Below are positions 1 through 6,155 of a stretch of 8,172 bases of DNA, piece by piece. The stretch's first letter is position 1. Each line of letters begins with the position of its first letter. Made by a program: the position numbers and the translations under genes. The notes under the pieces were generated by a model. That model did not search any database, was not told where the DNA came from, and worked only from the letters and a program-made list of their open reading frames with translations. Source of the stretch: Ekhidna sp. (GTDB taxonomy: Bacteria; Bacteroidota; Bacteroidia; Cytophagales; Cyclobacteriaceae); contig JABSPG010000165.1 of assembly GCA_013214445.1 (NCBI GenBank), forward strand, positions 1-8,172, given 5' to 3'.

Positions 1-479
1 TTTCGATTCTTCGAGATTTTAAAGACAGGCACAATTTGAAGATTATTTTGGAACCTGGAAGTGCATTTGCATGGCATGCAGGCGATCTACACACCACAGT
101 GTTGGACATAGTTGAAAATGGAGGACAAAGGACGGCCATTTTTGATGGTTCCTTTACTTGTCATATGCCCGATTGCTTAGAGATGCCGTATCGTCCAAGG
201 TTAGAAAATGGGTCTGACGTCATAATCAAAGGTTGGCATCCCTACAGGTTAGGAGGCGTAAGCTGTCTAGCAGGAGATTTTTTGGATGACTACTGGTTTG
301 AAGAACCCTTGCAGGTTGGAGATTCAATCGTATTCAAGGACATGATGCATTATACAATGGTAAAGACAAGTACCTTCAATGGAGTCAAGCACCCTTCCAT
401 TGGTATAAAGCGTGCAAATGGAAGTATAGATATAGTTAAGGAGTTTTCATACCAAGACTTCAAAACACGCTTGTCTTAG
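1..479 (+). CDS. nspC: Carboxynorspermidine decarboxylase, C-terminal part (5' end outside window)
   Basis: PLP-dependent fold-type III decarboxylase that converts carboxynorspermidine (or carboxyspermidine) to norspermidine (or spermidine) in the cytoplasm, in the bacterial alternative polyamine pathway. The frame is open from base 1 (first full codon at base 3) to TAG at 477-479, about 159 residues. The family is normally near 370-400 residues, so the N-terminal barrel with the PLP lysine lies outside the window. A TTG at 36-38 could be mistaken for a start, but conserved sequence continues upstream of it. Visible landmarks are LEPGSAF (EPG at 51-59, phosphate/PLP-binding region), CHMPDCLEMPYRP, which is characteristic of NspC, GGVSCLAGD with the expected active-site Cys at 264-266, and HYTMVKTSTFNG with the conserved Tyr at 351-353. 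These correspond to the Cys and Tyr of the ornithine decarboxylase active site formed across the dimer. The gene converges with the next one, with 3 bases between stop codons. Confidence 0.9.
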   Translation, partial: SILRDFKDRHNLKIILEPGSAFAWHAGDLHTTVLDIVENGGQRTAIFDGSFTCHMPDCLEMPYRPRLENGSDVIIKGWHPYRLGGVSCLAGDFLDDYWFEEPLQVGDSIVFKDMMHYTMVKTSTFNGVKHPSIGIKRANGSIDIVKEFSYQDFKTRLS

Positions 480-482
480 TTG

Positions 483-1061
483 CTACTTTTCCTGCTTAGC
501 CTCTAGCTCGCCTCGCATGAATAGATTGTATTCCTCACATGATAAATATCCTTCTCCTTCAGAATATGGGCATGTTTTATATACTTCGTTAAACAGTCCT
601 GCTTGTACAACAACACCTGATCCATGGCATACAGGACACAACATTTTTTCTAATCCCCCGCAATCATACTCAGCTGATTCCAGATCCTTTTCAAATTGCA
701 TTGCTTGAGTTCTTTGAATCTTTAGGTATTCATCTTCAGCGAATTGCAGGATTTGAATGGCTGGTTCGTAGTAACGGCCTTTGGTACCTTTTAATTGGAT
801 ATACTTATTTAGCCAGTTGATACTCTGTTTGTACTTCTGGAGATGGAAGCTGTTCCTACCGAAAAAATAAGCCATCTCTGAGGGTAGCTTTGATTTGTTT
901 TGCAAGACAAATTGAAAAAGTACTTGTGCACTGTCATATTCGCCTAAGGCCATTAATTCTGCACCTCTTTCCATTTTAGCTATCAATTCGTTTTCTCGAA
1001 CGATTTGAGCATTGGAAAGGAATGTGATACTCAAACAAAATACTGTAAACAGTTTATTCAT
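483..1061 (-). CDS. Secreted TPR-like protein with DnaJ-type cysteine motifs
   Basis: A 192-residue protein of unknown function. Residues 1-18 form a signal peptide (MNK, hydrophobic core, SNA before Gln19), so it probably acts in the periplasm or beyond. Residues about 25-115 are helical and resemble degenerate tetratricopeptide repeats (ALGEYDSAQVLFQFVL, LQKYKQSINWLNKYIQL), a fold used for protein binding. Residues 134-175 are cysteine-rich and resemble the DnaJ zinc-finger repeat: CPVCHGSG (Cys142, Cys145), then CPYSEGEG (Cys164, Ser167), then Cys175, with Cys134 just before. The second motif has Ser in place of its second Cys (codon at 561-563, TCT), so a classical four-Cys site is incomplete unless Cys134 or Cys175 substitutes. 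The start is ATG at 1059-1061. It is divergent from the basic secreted protein at 1205. The secretion and TPR calls are inferred from sequence pattern; no specific role can be given. Confidence 0.8.
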   Translation of the reverse strand: MNKLFTVFCLSITFLSNAQIVRENELIAKMERGAELMALGEYDSAQVLFQFVLQNKSKLPSEMAYFFGRNSFHLQKYKQSINWLNKYIQLKGTKGRYYEPAIQILQFAEDEYLKIQRTQAMQFEKDLESAEYDCGGLEKMLCPVCHGSGVVVQAGLFNEVYKTCPYSEGEGYLSCEEYNLFMRGELEAKQEK

Positions 1062-1204
1062 GGCCTTTGATAACGATCAGAAAATTAAATTGGTTTACTT
1101 GGTCTTGCCCTTCTTTTGTGCAAAAGATTAGCCACTACTGTATTAGTGGAAGATCTTGTGGTTTGAAATGCAATATTCGACCAAAGAAGCGTTTTCAGTT
1201 AGTT
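1062..1204. promoter_or_regulatory. Divergent intergenic region between two secreted-protein genes
   Basis: This 143-base AT-rich gap separates the two divergent start codons and must hold or overlap both promoters. I found no exact match to the Bacteroidota -7 consensus TAnnTTTG on either strand. The closest is TAATCTTTTG on the minus strand near 1117-1126, which has two extra bases between TA and TTTG. A TTG at 1067 would extend the plus-strand gene through this region, but that would bury the signal peptide, so I treat the region as non-coding. Confidence 0.4.
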
Positions 1205-1567
1205 ATGCAGAAAGTTTGTTTCGTTCTTATATTTTTTTGCTTAGGCACTATTGCTAGAGCTCAGAATACCCGGGATACTGAAGCTCCAAGGACCCCTAGG
1301 CCCCAGTATCAAGCATTTAAGAAAGAGAAGAAGAGTGTCTTTTCCTTTTTAAAGAAAAGAAAAAAGATTGAGTTCAAGACTAATCAAGAGGAGGTTGCCG
1401 ATTTTCGAGCTAGGATAAGACAAGTAAATAGAGAGAAGATTAGAGAGGAGAGAAAAGCCAACAAGCCACAATTCACCAATCATGAGTATTTTGGTCATAA
1501 ACGGCCACCTAAGAAACGCCCTCCAGGCAAGCAGAAATTTTGTAAGGTTTGCAAAATCAAACACTAA
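1205..1567 (+). CDS. Small, highly basic secreted protein ending in a CxxC-x3-H motif
   Basis: A 120-residue hypothetical protein. The start is ATG at 1205-1207, because it directly precedes a good signal peptide (MQKVCFVLIFFCLGTIARA, cleavage likely before Gln20). The longer reading from TTG at 1067 adds 46 residues of unconvincing sequence and would place the signal peptide internally. The mature protein is dominated by Lys and Arg, with clusters around residues 39-58 (KKEKK, LKKRKK), a charged helical stretch at about 68-85 (RARIRQVNREKIREER), and a short direct repeat KRPPKKRPP near residues 99-107. It ends CKVCKIKH, giving Cys113, Cys116 and His120, a possible metal or redox site. No Shine-Dalgarno sequence is visible, which is normal for this phylum. 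It converges with the next gene, with 14 bases between stops. I do not recognise the family. A nucleic-acid- or polyanion-binding role outside the cytoplasm would be speculation from charge alone. Confidence 0.7.
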   Translation: MQKVCFVLIFFCLGTIARAQNTRDTEAPRTPRPQYQAFKKEKKSVFSFLKKRKKIEFKTNQEEVADFRARIRQVNREKIREERKANKPQFTNHEYFGHKRPPKKRPPGKQKFCKVCKIKH

Positions 1568-1581
1568 GGACTGTAAGCAAC

Positions 1582-2082
1582 TTAAGCGCTTACTTTATAG
1601 AGTTTGTGAGATCTTAAGCGTAAGTTAAAATGATTTAAAATTGAACGTCTAATTGACTGCTTCAAAAAAGTATGATTTACTCCTTCCCCTGAGGTGGCAT
1701 ACTTTATGATTGGACGTTGTATTTCCTTGATAGTGGAAAGTTCAGCAATCCACTTAGCATACATTTCCTTCCATTCAGAATCGTATGCCTCCATGTGAGA
1801 TCTACCATCCCACATGATCTCCAATTGATTGTCTGCATGGTTATGTCTGTATATTGCAGCTACTAGGTCGTAATTTTCTTCTAGAAGAAGACTAGCGGAA
1901 CTGATTTTCTGCCTCAATTCGATGATGAAATCATCTTCAAGTCCCATTGGATTATGCTGCAAGTGATAGGAGGAAAGAATCTGATTAAGCCAAGCTGTTA
2001 AGAGAGCATCTTTACTAAAAGCTTGTACCGACTTTAGTAGGTAGTTTTTGTCTTGTGCGAAAAATTTGTCTTCGATGAGCAT
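1582..2082 (-). CDS. Hypothetical cytoplasmic protein, unrecognised family
   Basis: A 166-residue protein with no signal peptide or membrane segment, rich in charged and aromatic residues and probably mostly helical. I do not recognise a domain. Notable points are a Trp/His/acid-rich middle (IYRHNHADNQLEIMWDG around 77-93, then WKEMYAKW around 104-111) and a basic C-terminus (RRSILNHFNLRLRSHK). The reading frame is full length and uninterrupted, and its codon usage looks like its neighbours', so it is probably a real gene. The ATG at 2080-2082 immediately follows the T-tract of a terminator belonging to the upstream lipoprotein gene, leaving no room for a promoter and leader between them. Expression may therefore depend on readthrough from the lipoprotein gene, on a promoter inside it, or on a leaderless or internal start (next in-frame ATG at Met46). 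Its product and role are unknown. Confidence 0.65.
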   Translation of the reverse strand: MLIEDKFFAQDKNYLLKSVQAFSKDALLTAWLNQILSSYHLQHNPMGLEDDFIIELRQKISSASLLLEENYDLVAAIYRHNHADNQLEIMWDGRSHMEAYDSEWKEMYAKWIAELSTIKEIQRPIIKYATSGEGVNHTFLKQSIRRSILNHFNLRLRSHKLYKVSA

Positions 2083-2110
2083 AAAAAAAGGGTATCACAA
2101 AGATACCCTT
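2083..2110 (-). terminator. Intrinsic terminator of the lipoprotein gene
   Basis: Read on the minus strand, a perfect 9-base-pair stem AAGGGTATC / GATACCCTT (2110-2102 and 2096-2088) encloses a 5-base loop TTTGT. It is followed directly by a run of T (stem end plus 2087-2083). It lies 21 bases past the stop codon of the lipoprotein gene, a normal position for a rho-independent terminator. On the plus strand the hairpin is followed only by a broken T-run, so activity in that direction is doubtful. The T-run ends exactly at the ATG of the next gene. Confidence 0.85.
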
Positions 2111-2131
2111 CTTAATTCTTTATTCAAGATT

Positions 2132-2626
2132 TTACTTGGTAAACTGGAACACCCACTGCTCATCAAATATTCCATTAGCTAATGATGATGGAACGGTGAA
2201 TGATGTACTTAGAGATGCAGCGTTCGTGTCTGTACCAAGAACTATACTTACACCATCGCCTGTCACTACGGATGAAACATTAGTAGCGCTAGCAAAGGTC
2301 CAAGATCCTGAGGCACTAGTTGCTGTGGCGTCTCCACCCCACACCTGACCATAGCCAGCAGGAATTCCAGAGACAGAATAACTACCACCCCATACACCAT
2401 CGGTGCCTTCCGAAAATCCACTTACAGTGAGGGTAAAGCCTGTCCAGTCTCCTTCAATGCCTCCTCCAAAGGTAGGACTACCAGAAACATTCCAAGATCC
2501 TTCAATTAAATCCTTCGCCTCTTCTCCTGCTGAAGGAGGAGCTGGATCATCCCCACCGCCGCATGACATAAAAATAACTAAGGAAGCAAAAACTAAGGCA
2601 GCAAGTAAGTTTGATAATCTTTTCAT
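2132..2626 (-). CDS. Small Gly/Ser/Trp-rich lipoprotein, possibly lipocalin-like
   Basis: A 164-residue lipoprotein. Residues 1-21 are a type II signal peptide (MKRLSN, hydrophobic stretch, VIFMS) ending at Cys22, the expected lipidation site. CGGGDDPAP follows; acidic residues just after the lipidated Cys are a known export tag for surface lipoproteins in several Bacteroidota, so outer-surface display is possible (inference). A flexible Pro/Ala/Glu linker reaches about residue 38. The rest is beta-rich with regularly placed Trp and Gly: LIEGSWNVSG (40-49), GDWTGFTLTVSG (59-70), GVWGGSYSVSG (77-87), QVWGGD (94-99), GSWTFAS (107-113), and a C-terminal strand WVFQFTK. The opening LxGxW and the strand pattern recall lipocalin-like small lipoproteins, but this is a weak resemblance. 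No catalytic residues are evident. It has its own candidate promoter and a strong terminator, so it is probably transcribed on its own. Confidence 0.8.
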   Translation of the reverse strand: MKRLSNLLAALVFASLVIFMSCGGGDDPAPPSAGEEAKDLIEGSWNVSGSPTFGGGIEGDWTGFTLTVSGFSEGTDGVWGGSYSVSGIPAGYGQVWGGDATATSASGSWTFASATNVSSVVTGDGVSIVLGTDTNAASLSTSFTVPSSLANGIFDEQWVFQFTK

Positions 2627-2672
2627 AAATTTTAAATCTAAATAATTGTCTGAGTTAGATATTAGTACGTGT

Positions 2673-2680
2673 CAAAAGTA
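2673..2680 (-). promoter_or_regulatory. Candidate Bacteroidota -7 promoter element for the lipoprotein gene
   Basis: The minus strand reads TACTTTTG, an exact match to the Bacteroidota primary-sigma -7 consensus TAnnTTTG. Initiation would be expected about 7 bases downstream (near 2665), giving a leader of roughly 40 AT-rich bases before the ATG at 2626. A good TTTG at the -33 spacing is not present; TTTA is the nearest and lies a few bases too far upstream. An imperfect inverted repeat, GTATAA...TTATAC (2678-2683 and 2695-2700), overlaps the upstream edge and could be an operator, or chance in AT-rich DNA. Confidence 0.45.
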
Positions 2681-2748
2681 TAACTTTTTGTTATTTATAC
2701 CTACTAAACTGCGCAATGGAGAAAAAATTATTTTACAACGCATTTTTT

Positions 2749-3327
2749 TTACAAAAGAATTGAGTTTTGGCAGACGTTAATTTCTTTTTGATCGTTAGAA
2801 GCGATGATTATTATTGAGCTCCTATTTTTATTGATTTCGTCCATCCACCATCTAAAACCCTGCTCGTCTAGATTGGAAGTTGGTTCATCTAGGAATAGGA
2901 TATTATTTTCAAAATAGAAAGCAGTAATCAATTGTGTTCTTTGTTTCATCCCTGTAGAAAACTCATCAATTATTTTGTCTAGTGGTAGGGATGCTTTGTC
3001 TGCCATCTGTTCAAAGTTGCAAAGTGGCTTTTTGAAATTTGCATGGAATTTAAGCAGCTCTCTTAGAGTGAACTCTTGGATGATTTCCGTGTAAGGTCCT
3101 ACAAATGCAGCAGAATGCGGGTGTTCATCAGCAGCTTGGTTGTCAAATAGTATTTTACCCTTGCTCGGAGTTAGGAAACCAGCGATCAACTGAAGCAATG
3201 TAGATTTTCCAGCTCCATTTTTTCCTGTGATAGCTGTTTTTTCATCATTCGTAATAATGAAATCTAGATCCCTGAAAATCCAGCTTTTACCGTATTTTTT
3301 ACTGATACCTTTTCCTTCGATCACCAT
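2749..3327 (-). CDS. ABC transporter-type ATPase with altered Q-loop and H-loop
   Basis: A single 192-residue ABC nucleotide-binding domain, slightly short for the family. Visible motifs are A-loop Tyr12, Walker A GKNGAGKST (35-43), signature FSTGM (123-127, in place of LSGGQ but like the STGM/SKGM forms of ABC-2-type exporters), Walker B ILFLDEPT (143-150) and D-loop SNLD (151-154). Two conserved positions differ: the Q-loop region reads FVGPYTEI, with Pro78 where Gln is expected, and the switch His is Asn178 (IIIIASND). Walker A, Walker B and the catalytic Glu148 are intact, so ATP binding and possibly hydrolysis remain plausible. It starts 6 bases after the stop of the HD-domain gene and is surely co-transcribed with it. 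No membrane subunit lies in the window, so the substrate and even a transport role are unknown. CcmA-like annotation would rest only on size and general similarity. No convincing terminator follows the stop. Confidence 0.85.
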   Translation of the reverse strand: MVIEGKGISKKYGKSWIFRDLDFIITNDEKTAITGKNGAGKSTLLQLIAGFLTPSKGKILFDNQAADEHPHSAAFVGPYTEIIQEFTLRELLKFHANFKKPLCNFEQMADKASLPLDKIIDEFSTGMKQRTQLITAFYFENNILFLDEPTSNLDEQGFRWWMDEINKNRSSIIIIASNDQKEINVCQNSILL

Positions 3328-3333
3328 GAATAT

Positions 3334-4560
3334 CTAAAGTAGTTCTTTTGGAGTGCACAGGTAGTATTTAGTTACGATTTTACTCATGGCTTTAATATTG
3401 GGTAGGTCGGAGGCTTCCGCTACATCTACTACTTCGCCGTGCTTCCTTAAGATCTTAATGGACTCTCCGGAGGAAATATATGCTGAATTACTCACAGAAC
3501 CAGTCTTCAGGAAGTAAGCCGCCTCGTTATCCGATATCTGATAATTGGCTTTGACCTTTTCAAAGAGATCGTCTGTCACAATCCTTCCTAGGGGTTCATT
3601 TGAAAAAGAGATACCCAGAAGCTCTCTATTGAGTATCATCTTACTTAGTGTTCTTAAGGTGAAGTCCTCATGATTTATCCAGAATTTTATGGATCCCCAT
3701 ATATCACTGTCATCTAGAATTGCATAAACATCTAATATTTCAGGTTCATTCAGGAAATCTTCTTGGGTTATATTCTGCTCTAGAAATATACTTAACGCTG
3801 GAGTAGCCATAACGCCTGCTCCCTGTTGAGTGAGTTGTTTTGCCCTTTTTATTAACTCTATCAACATCACTTCGGCACTTACTGCTGTTTTATGTAGATA
3901 CACTTGCCAATACATGAGTCTTCTGGCACTCAGGAAGTTCTCAATGCTGTAAATGCCTTTTTCTTCGACCACCAGTTGGTCACTTGCTACGTTCAGCATT
4001 TTTATGATACGTTCAGATCCAATGGCACCTTCATATACGCCCGTAAAGAATGAATCTCTTTTTAGATAGTCTAATCGATCAATATCTAACTGACTGGAGA
4101 CAAGCTGATGAAAGAAGGACCTGTCGTATTGGTCTCTGAAAATATCAATGGTCAAATCCAGCGCTCCATTAAACTCTTTGTTGAGACGTTCCATCATCCA
4201 AAGACCTACCTCTTCATGATGTACGTGCTTGAAGAGTGAAAACTCTAAAGTATGAGAAAATGGACCATGACCTATATCGTGAAGTAGTATAGCCAACATG
4301 CTTGCCTGTCGTTCTTCGTCGGAAATTTCGATTCCTTTTTCTTGGAGCGCATTTAGCGCTCTTCGCATTAGGTCCATAGCTCCCAAGGCATGGTGAAAGC
4401 GAGTATGCAGAGCGCCTGGGTATACTAAGTCAGTAAGCCCGAGTTGTTTTATTCTTCTCAGACGCTGAAAATATCGATGTTCAATGATGTCGAAAATGAG
4501 ATCATTAGGAACGTTGATAAATCCGTAAACTGGATCATTTAAAATTTTCTTTTTGTTCAA
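3334..4560 (-). CDS. HD-domain phosphohydrolase (dNTPase/SAMHD1-like family)
   Basis: A 408-residue cytoplasmic metal-dependent phosphohydrolase of the HD superfamily. The metal-site motifs are in order: TRFHHALG (53-60; His57 equivalent to the first His), LLHDIGHGPFSH (92-103; His94-Asp95 is the HD pair) and SQLDIDRLDYLKRD (156-169; Asp161 the likely last ligand). The block IGHGPFSH and the LDIDRLDYLKRD helix match the dGTPase/SAMHD1 branch, whose members hydrolyse dNTPs to deoxynucleoside plus triphosphate. The substrate of this protein is not established. Residues 200-408 form the helical C-terminal half found in relatives. The predicted start is TTG (4558-4560), giving MNKKKILNDPVYGFI, which is where relatives as I recall them begin; no ATG is available upstream in frame before the porX start. 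It is divergent from porX with 44 bases between start codons, and is followed after 6 bases by the ABC ATPase. Confidence 0.87.
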   Translation of the reverse strand: MNKKKILNDPVYGFINVPNDLIFDIIEHRYFQRLRRIKQLGLTDLVYPGALHTRFHHALGAMDLMRRALNALQEKGIEISDEERQASMLAILLHDIGHGPFSHTLEFSLFKHVHHEEVGLWMMERLNKEFNGALDLTIDIFRDQYDRSFFHQLVSSQLDIDRLDYLKRDSFFTGVYEGAIGSERIIKMLNVASDQLVVEEKGIYSIENFLSARRLMYWQVYLHKTAVSAEVMLIELIKRAKQLTQQGAGVMATPALSIFLEQNITQEDFLNEPEILDVYAILDDSDIWGSIKFWINHEDFTLRTLSKMILNRELLGISFSNEPLGRIVTDDLFEKVKANYQISDNEAAYFLKTGSVSNSAYISSGESIKILRKHGEVVDVAEASDLPNIKAMSKIVTKYYLCTPKELL

Positions 4561-4604
4561 CAGCGTTTGTAGTTTACTTAGCGAAGAAATGTGACACAGA
4601 AAAT
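4561..4604. promoter_or_regulatory. Shared 44-base divergent start region of porX operon and HD gene
   Basis: Only 44 bases separate the TTG start of the HD gene from the ATG of porX. A bacterial promoter needs about 40 bases upstream of its start site, so both promoters must overlap here or extend into the opposing coding sequence. I find no exact TAnnTTTG box on either strand in this gap. GCGTTTG (4563-4569, plus strand) and TATTTTCTG (minus strand, within the first codons of porX) are only partial matches. No Shine-Dalgarno sequence precedes either start. Confidence 0.45.
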
Positions 4605-6155
4605 ATGCAGCAATTTAAAATCTTATGGGCGGACGATGAAATAGAGCTTTTAAAGCCGCATATCATATTTCTTGAGCAAAAGGGGTATGAAGTTACACCA
4701 GTGAATAGCGGAGCTGATGCTCTAGAGGTAATTGATGACTCCTATTTTGATATTGTCTTTCTTGATGAAAATATGCCGGGTATGAGTGGTCTTGAAACAC
4801 TCACATCTATTAAATCAACTAATCCCAATACTCCGGTGGTTATGATCACCAAAAACGAAGAGGAAGAGATCATGGAGGAAGCCATAGGAGCAAAAATTGC
4901 TGACTATTTGATCAAACCTTTAAATCCTAACCAAATACTGCTTTCGGTAAAGAAGATCCTTGATAACAAACGAATAATTTCAGAAAAGACAAATCAAAGT
5001 TATCAACGGGATTTTCAGCAGCTATCAATGGGGGTAATGGATGCTCAAGACCATAATGACTGGATGGATATCTATCAAAAGCTCGTATACTGGGAATTGG
5101 AGCTAGATAGAAGTGAGGATAAAAGCATGGTTGAGGTACTTCAATCTCAAAAAGTAGAGGCTGATTCAAGTTTTGCTCGATTTGTCACCGATAACTATGA
5201 AGAATGGCTATCAAATCCGGATATTGAACGACCTCTTTTGTCACATAATATCTTGAAGACAGAGGTTTTCCCTCAAATTGGTGACGATCCCATTTTTCTT
5301 ATTGTAATTGATAATTTACGATATGATCAATGGAAAGTAATCGAGCCAGAGATAGCAGAGTTGTTTAGTATTGAATCTGAGCAAATGTATTTCTCGATAC
5401 TTCCTACAACAACCTCCTATGCAAGGAATGCACTTTTTGCGGGGATTACGCCATTGGAAATCTCCAGACGATATCCAGACCTCTGGGTGGGTGAGGAGAC
5501 TGACGAAGGTAAGAACCTTAGAGAGAGTGATCTTTTGGAGGCAAATTTAGCCCGAAATCGGGTCAAGGAAAGGTTTAGTTATCACAAGATTCTCAGGGCC
5601 GAGGAAGGGAAGCAGTTGAGTGAAAATATCTCGAACCTGATGAAAAACAAGCTAAACGCGATCGTTTTCAATTTTGTAGATATGCTTTCCCATGCAAGGA
5701 CTGATATGCAAATGATAAGGGAACTAGCACCAGATGAAGCTGCATATCGTTCTATCACTAGATCTTGGTTCGTGCACTCGTCGCTGTTTGATTTACTAAA
5801 GGAGCTGTCTACCAGGAGCGTCAAAGTAATGATTACTACTGATCATGGGACGATTAGAGTAAATAAGCCCATAAAAATTGTTGGAGACAGAAATACAAAT
5901 ACTAACCTACGATATAAAGTTGGCCGCAACTTGGCTTTCGACGAAAAAGCTCTATTCTATTCAAGAGATCCAGAGATGTTGGGACTGCCAAAAGAACACG
6001 TTAGCTCTACTTATGTCTTTACGGAAAATGATGAATTTCTTGCCTATCCTAACAATTACAATCACTATGTCAGGATGTATAAAGATACTTTTCAGCATGG
6101 CGGTATTTCAATGGAGGAAATTATGATTCCTTTTGTCAAATTAGCAACTAAATGA
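4605..6155 (+). CDS. porX: PorX-type response regulator with PglZ/alkaline phosphatase-like effector domain
   Basis: A 516-residue cytoplasmic two-component protein. Residues 4-119 are a receiver domain with all key residues: Asp10/Asp11 for metal, Asp54 as phosphoacceptor (VFLDENMPG), Thr82 and Lys104 (YLIKPLNP). A helical linker (about 120-215) leads to a PglZ domain of the alkaline phosphatase superfamily. This has IDNLRYDQW (Asp236), PTTTSYARNALFAG (Thr268-270/Ser271, with the nucleophile Thr among them), FVDMLSHARTD (Asp359, His363), TTDHGT (Asp413, His414) and QHGGISMEE (His498). These are the expected zinc ligands and nucleophile, so the enzyme site looks intact. In Porphyromonas gingivalis PorX controls the type IX secretion system with PorY and SigP, and the purified protein has been reported to hydrolyse nucleotides or oligonucleotides. 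Relatives occur widely in Bacteroidota. No PorY kinase or T9SS gene is in this window. The stop overlaps the tsaE start (ATGA, 6152-6155). Confidence 0.93.
   Translation: MQQFKILWADDEIELLKPHIIFLEQKGYEVTPVNSGADALEVIDDSYFDIVFLDENMPGMSGLETLTSIKSTNPNTPVVMITKNEEEEIMEEAIGAKIADYLIKPLNPNQILLSVKKILDNKRIISEKTNQSYQRDFQQLSMGVMDAQDHNDWMDIYQKLVYWELELDRSEDKSMVEVLQSQKVEADSSFARFVTDNYEEWLSNPDIERPLLSHNILKTEVFPQIGDDPIFLIVIDNLRYDQWKVIEPEIAELFSIESEQMYFSILPTTTSYARNALFAGITPLEISRRYPDLWVGEETDEGKNLRESDLLEANLARNRVKERFSYHKILRAEEGKQLSENISNLMKNKLNAIVFNFVDMLSHARTDMQMIRELAPDEAAYRSITRSWFVHSSLFDLLKELSTRSVKVMITTDHGTIRVNKPIKIVGDRNTNTNLRYKVGRNLAFDEKALFYSRDPEMLGLPKEHVSSTYVFTENDEFLAYPNNYNHYVRMYKDTFQHGGISMEEIMIPFVKLATK

Noticed and set aside
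1..479. nspC as a truncated pseudogene
   Set aside because: The frame is open to the window edge with conserved residues upstream of the first possible start, so the missing N-terminus is due to the window boundary.
517..708. Plus-strand frame opposite the TPR-like secreted gene
   Set aside because: It is antisense to a better supported gene and has no recognisable motif or start context.
1067..1204. N-terminal extension of the basic secreted protein from TTG at 1067
   Set aside because: It would place a clear signal peptide 46 residues inside the protein. The ATG at 1205 gives a normal secreted protein.
1349..1564. Hydrophobic minus-strand frame opposite the basic secreted gene
   Set aside because: Its Leu/Phe-rich sequence is the expected complement of Lys/Arg/Glu codons on the other strand.
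1573..1593. Possible bidirectional terminator, GTAAGC...GCTTAC with a 9-base loop, at the convergent junction
   Set aside because: The stem is only 6 bp, it lacks a T-run on either strand, and it overlaps the last codons of the minus-strand gene.
2136..2645. Two plus-strand reading frames (2136-2348 and 2403-2645) opposite the lipoprotein gene
   Set aside because: They are antisense to a lipoprotein with a clear signal peptide, promoter element and terminator. Their Pro/Ser/Thr/Val-rich composition mirrors the Gly/Ser/Thr-rich sense strand.
4927..5824. Minus-strand frames within porX (4927-5169, 5582-5824)
   Set aside because: They lie entirely inside the well-supported porX coding sequence and show no domain features.
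5878..6126. Alternative plus-strand frame inside the 3' end of porX
   Set aside because: It overlaps the conserved PglZ C-terminus in a different frame and has no family resemblance.
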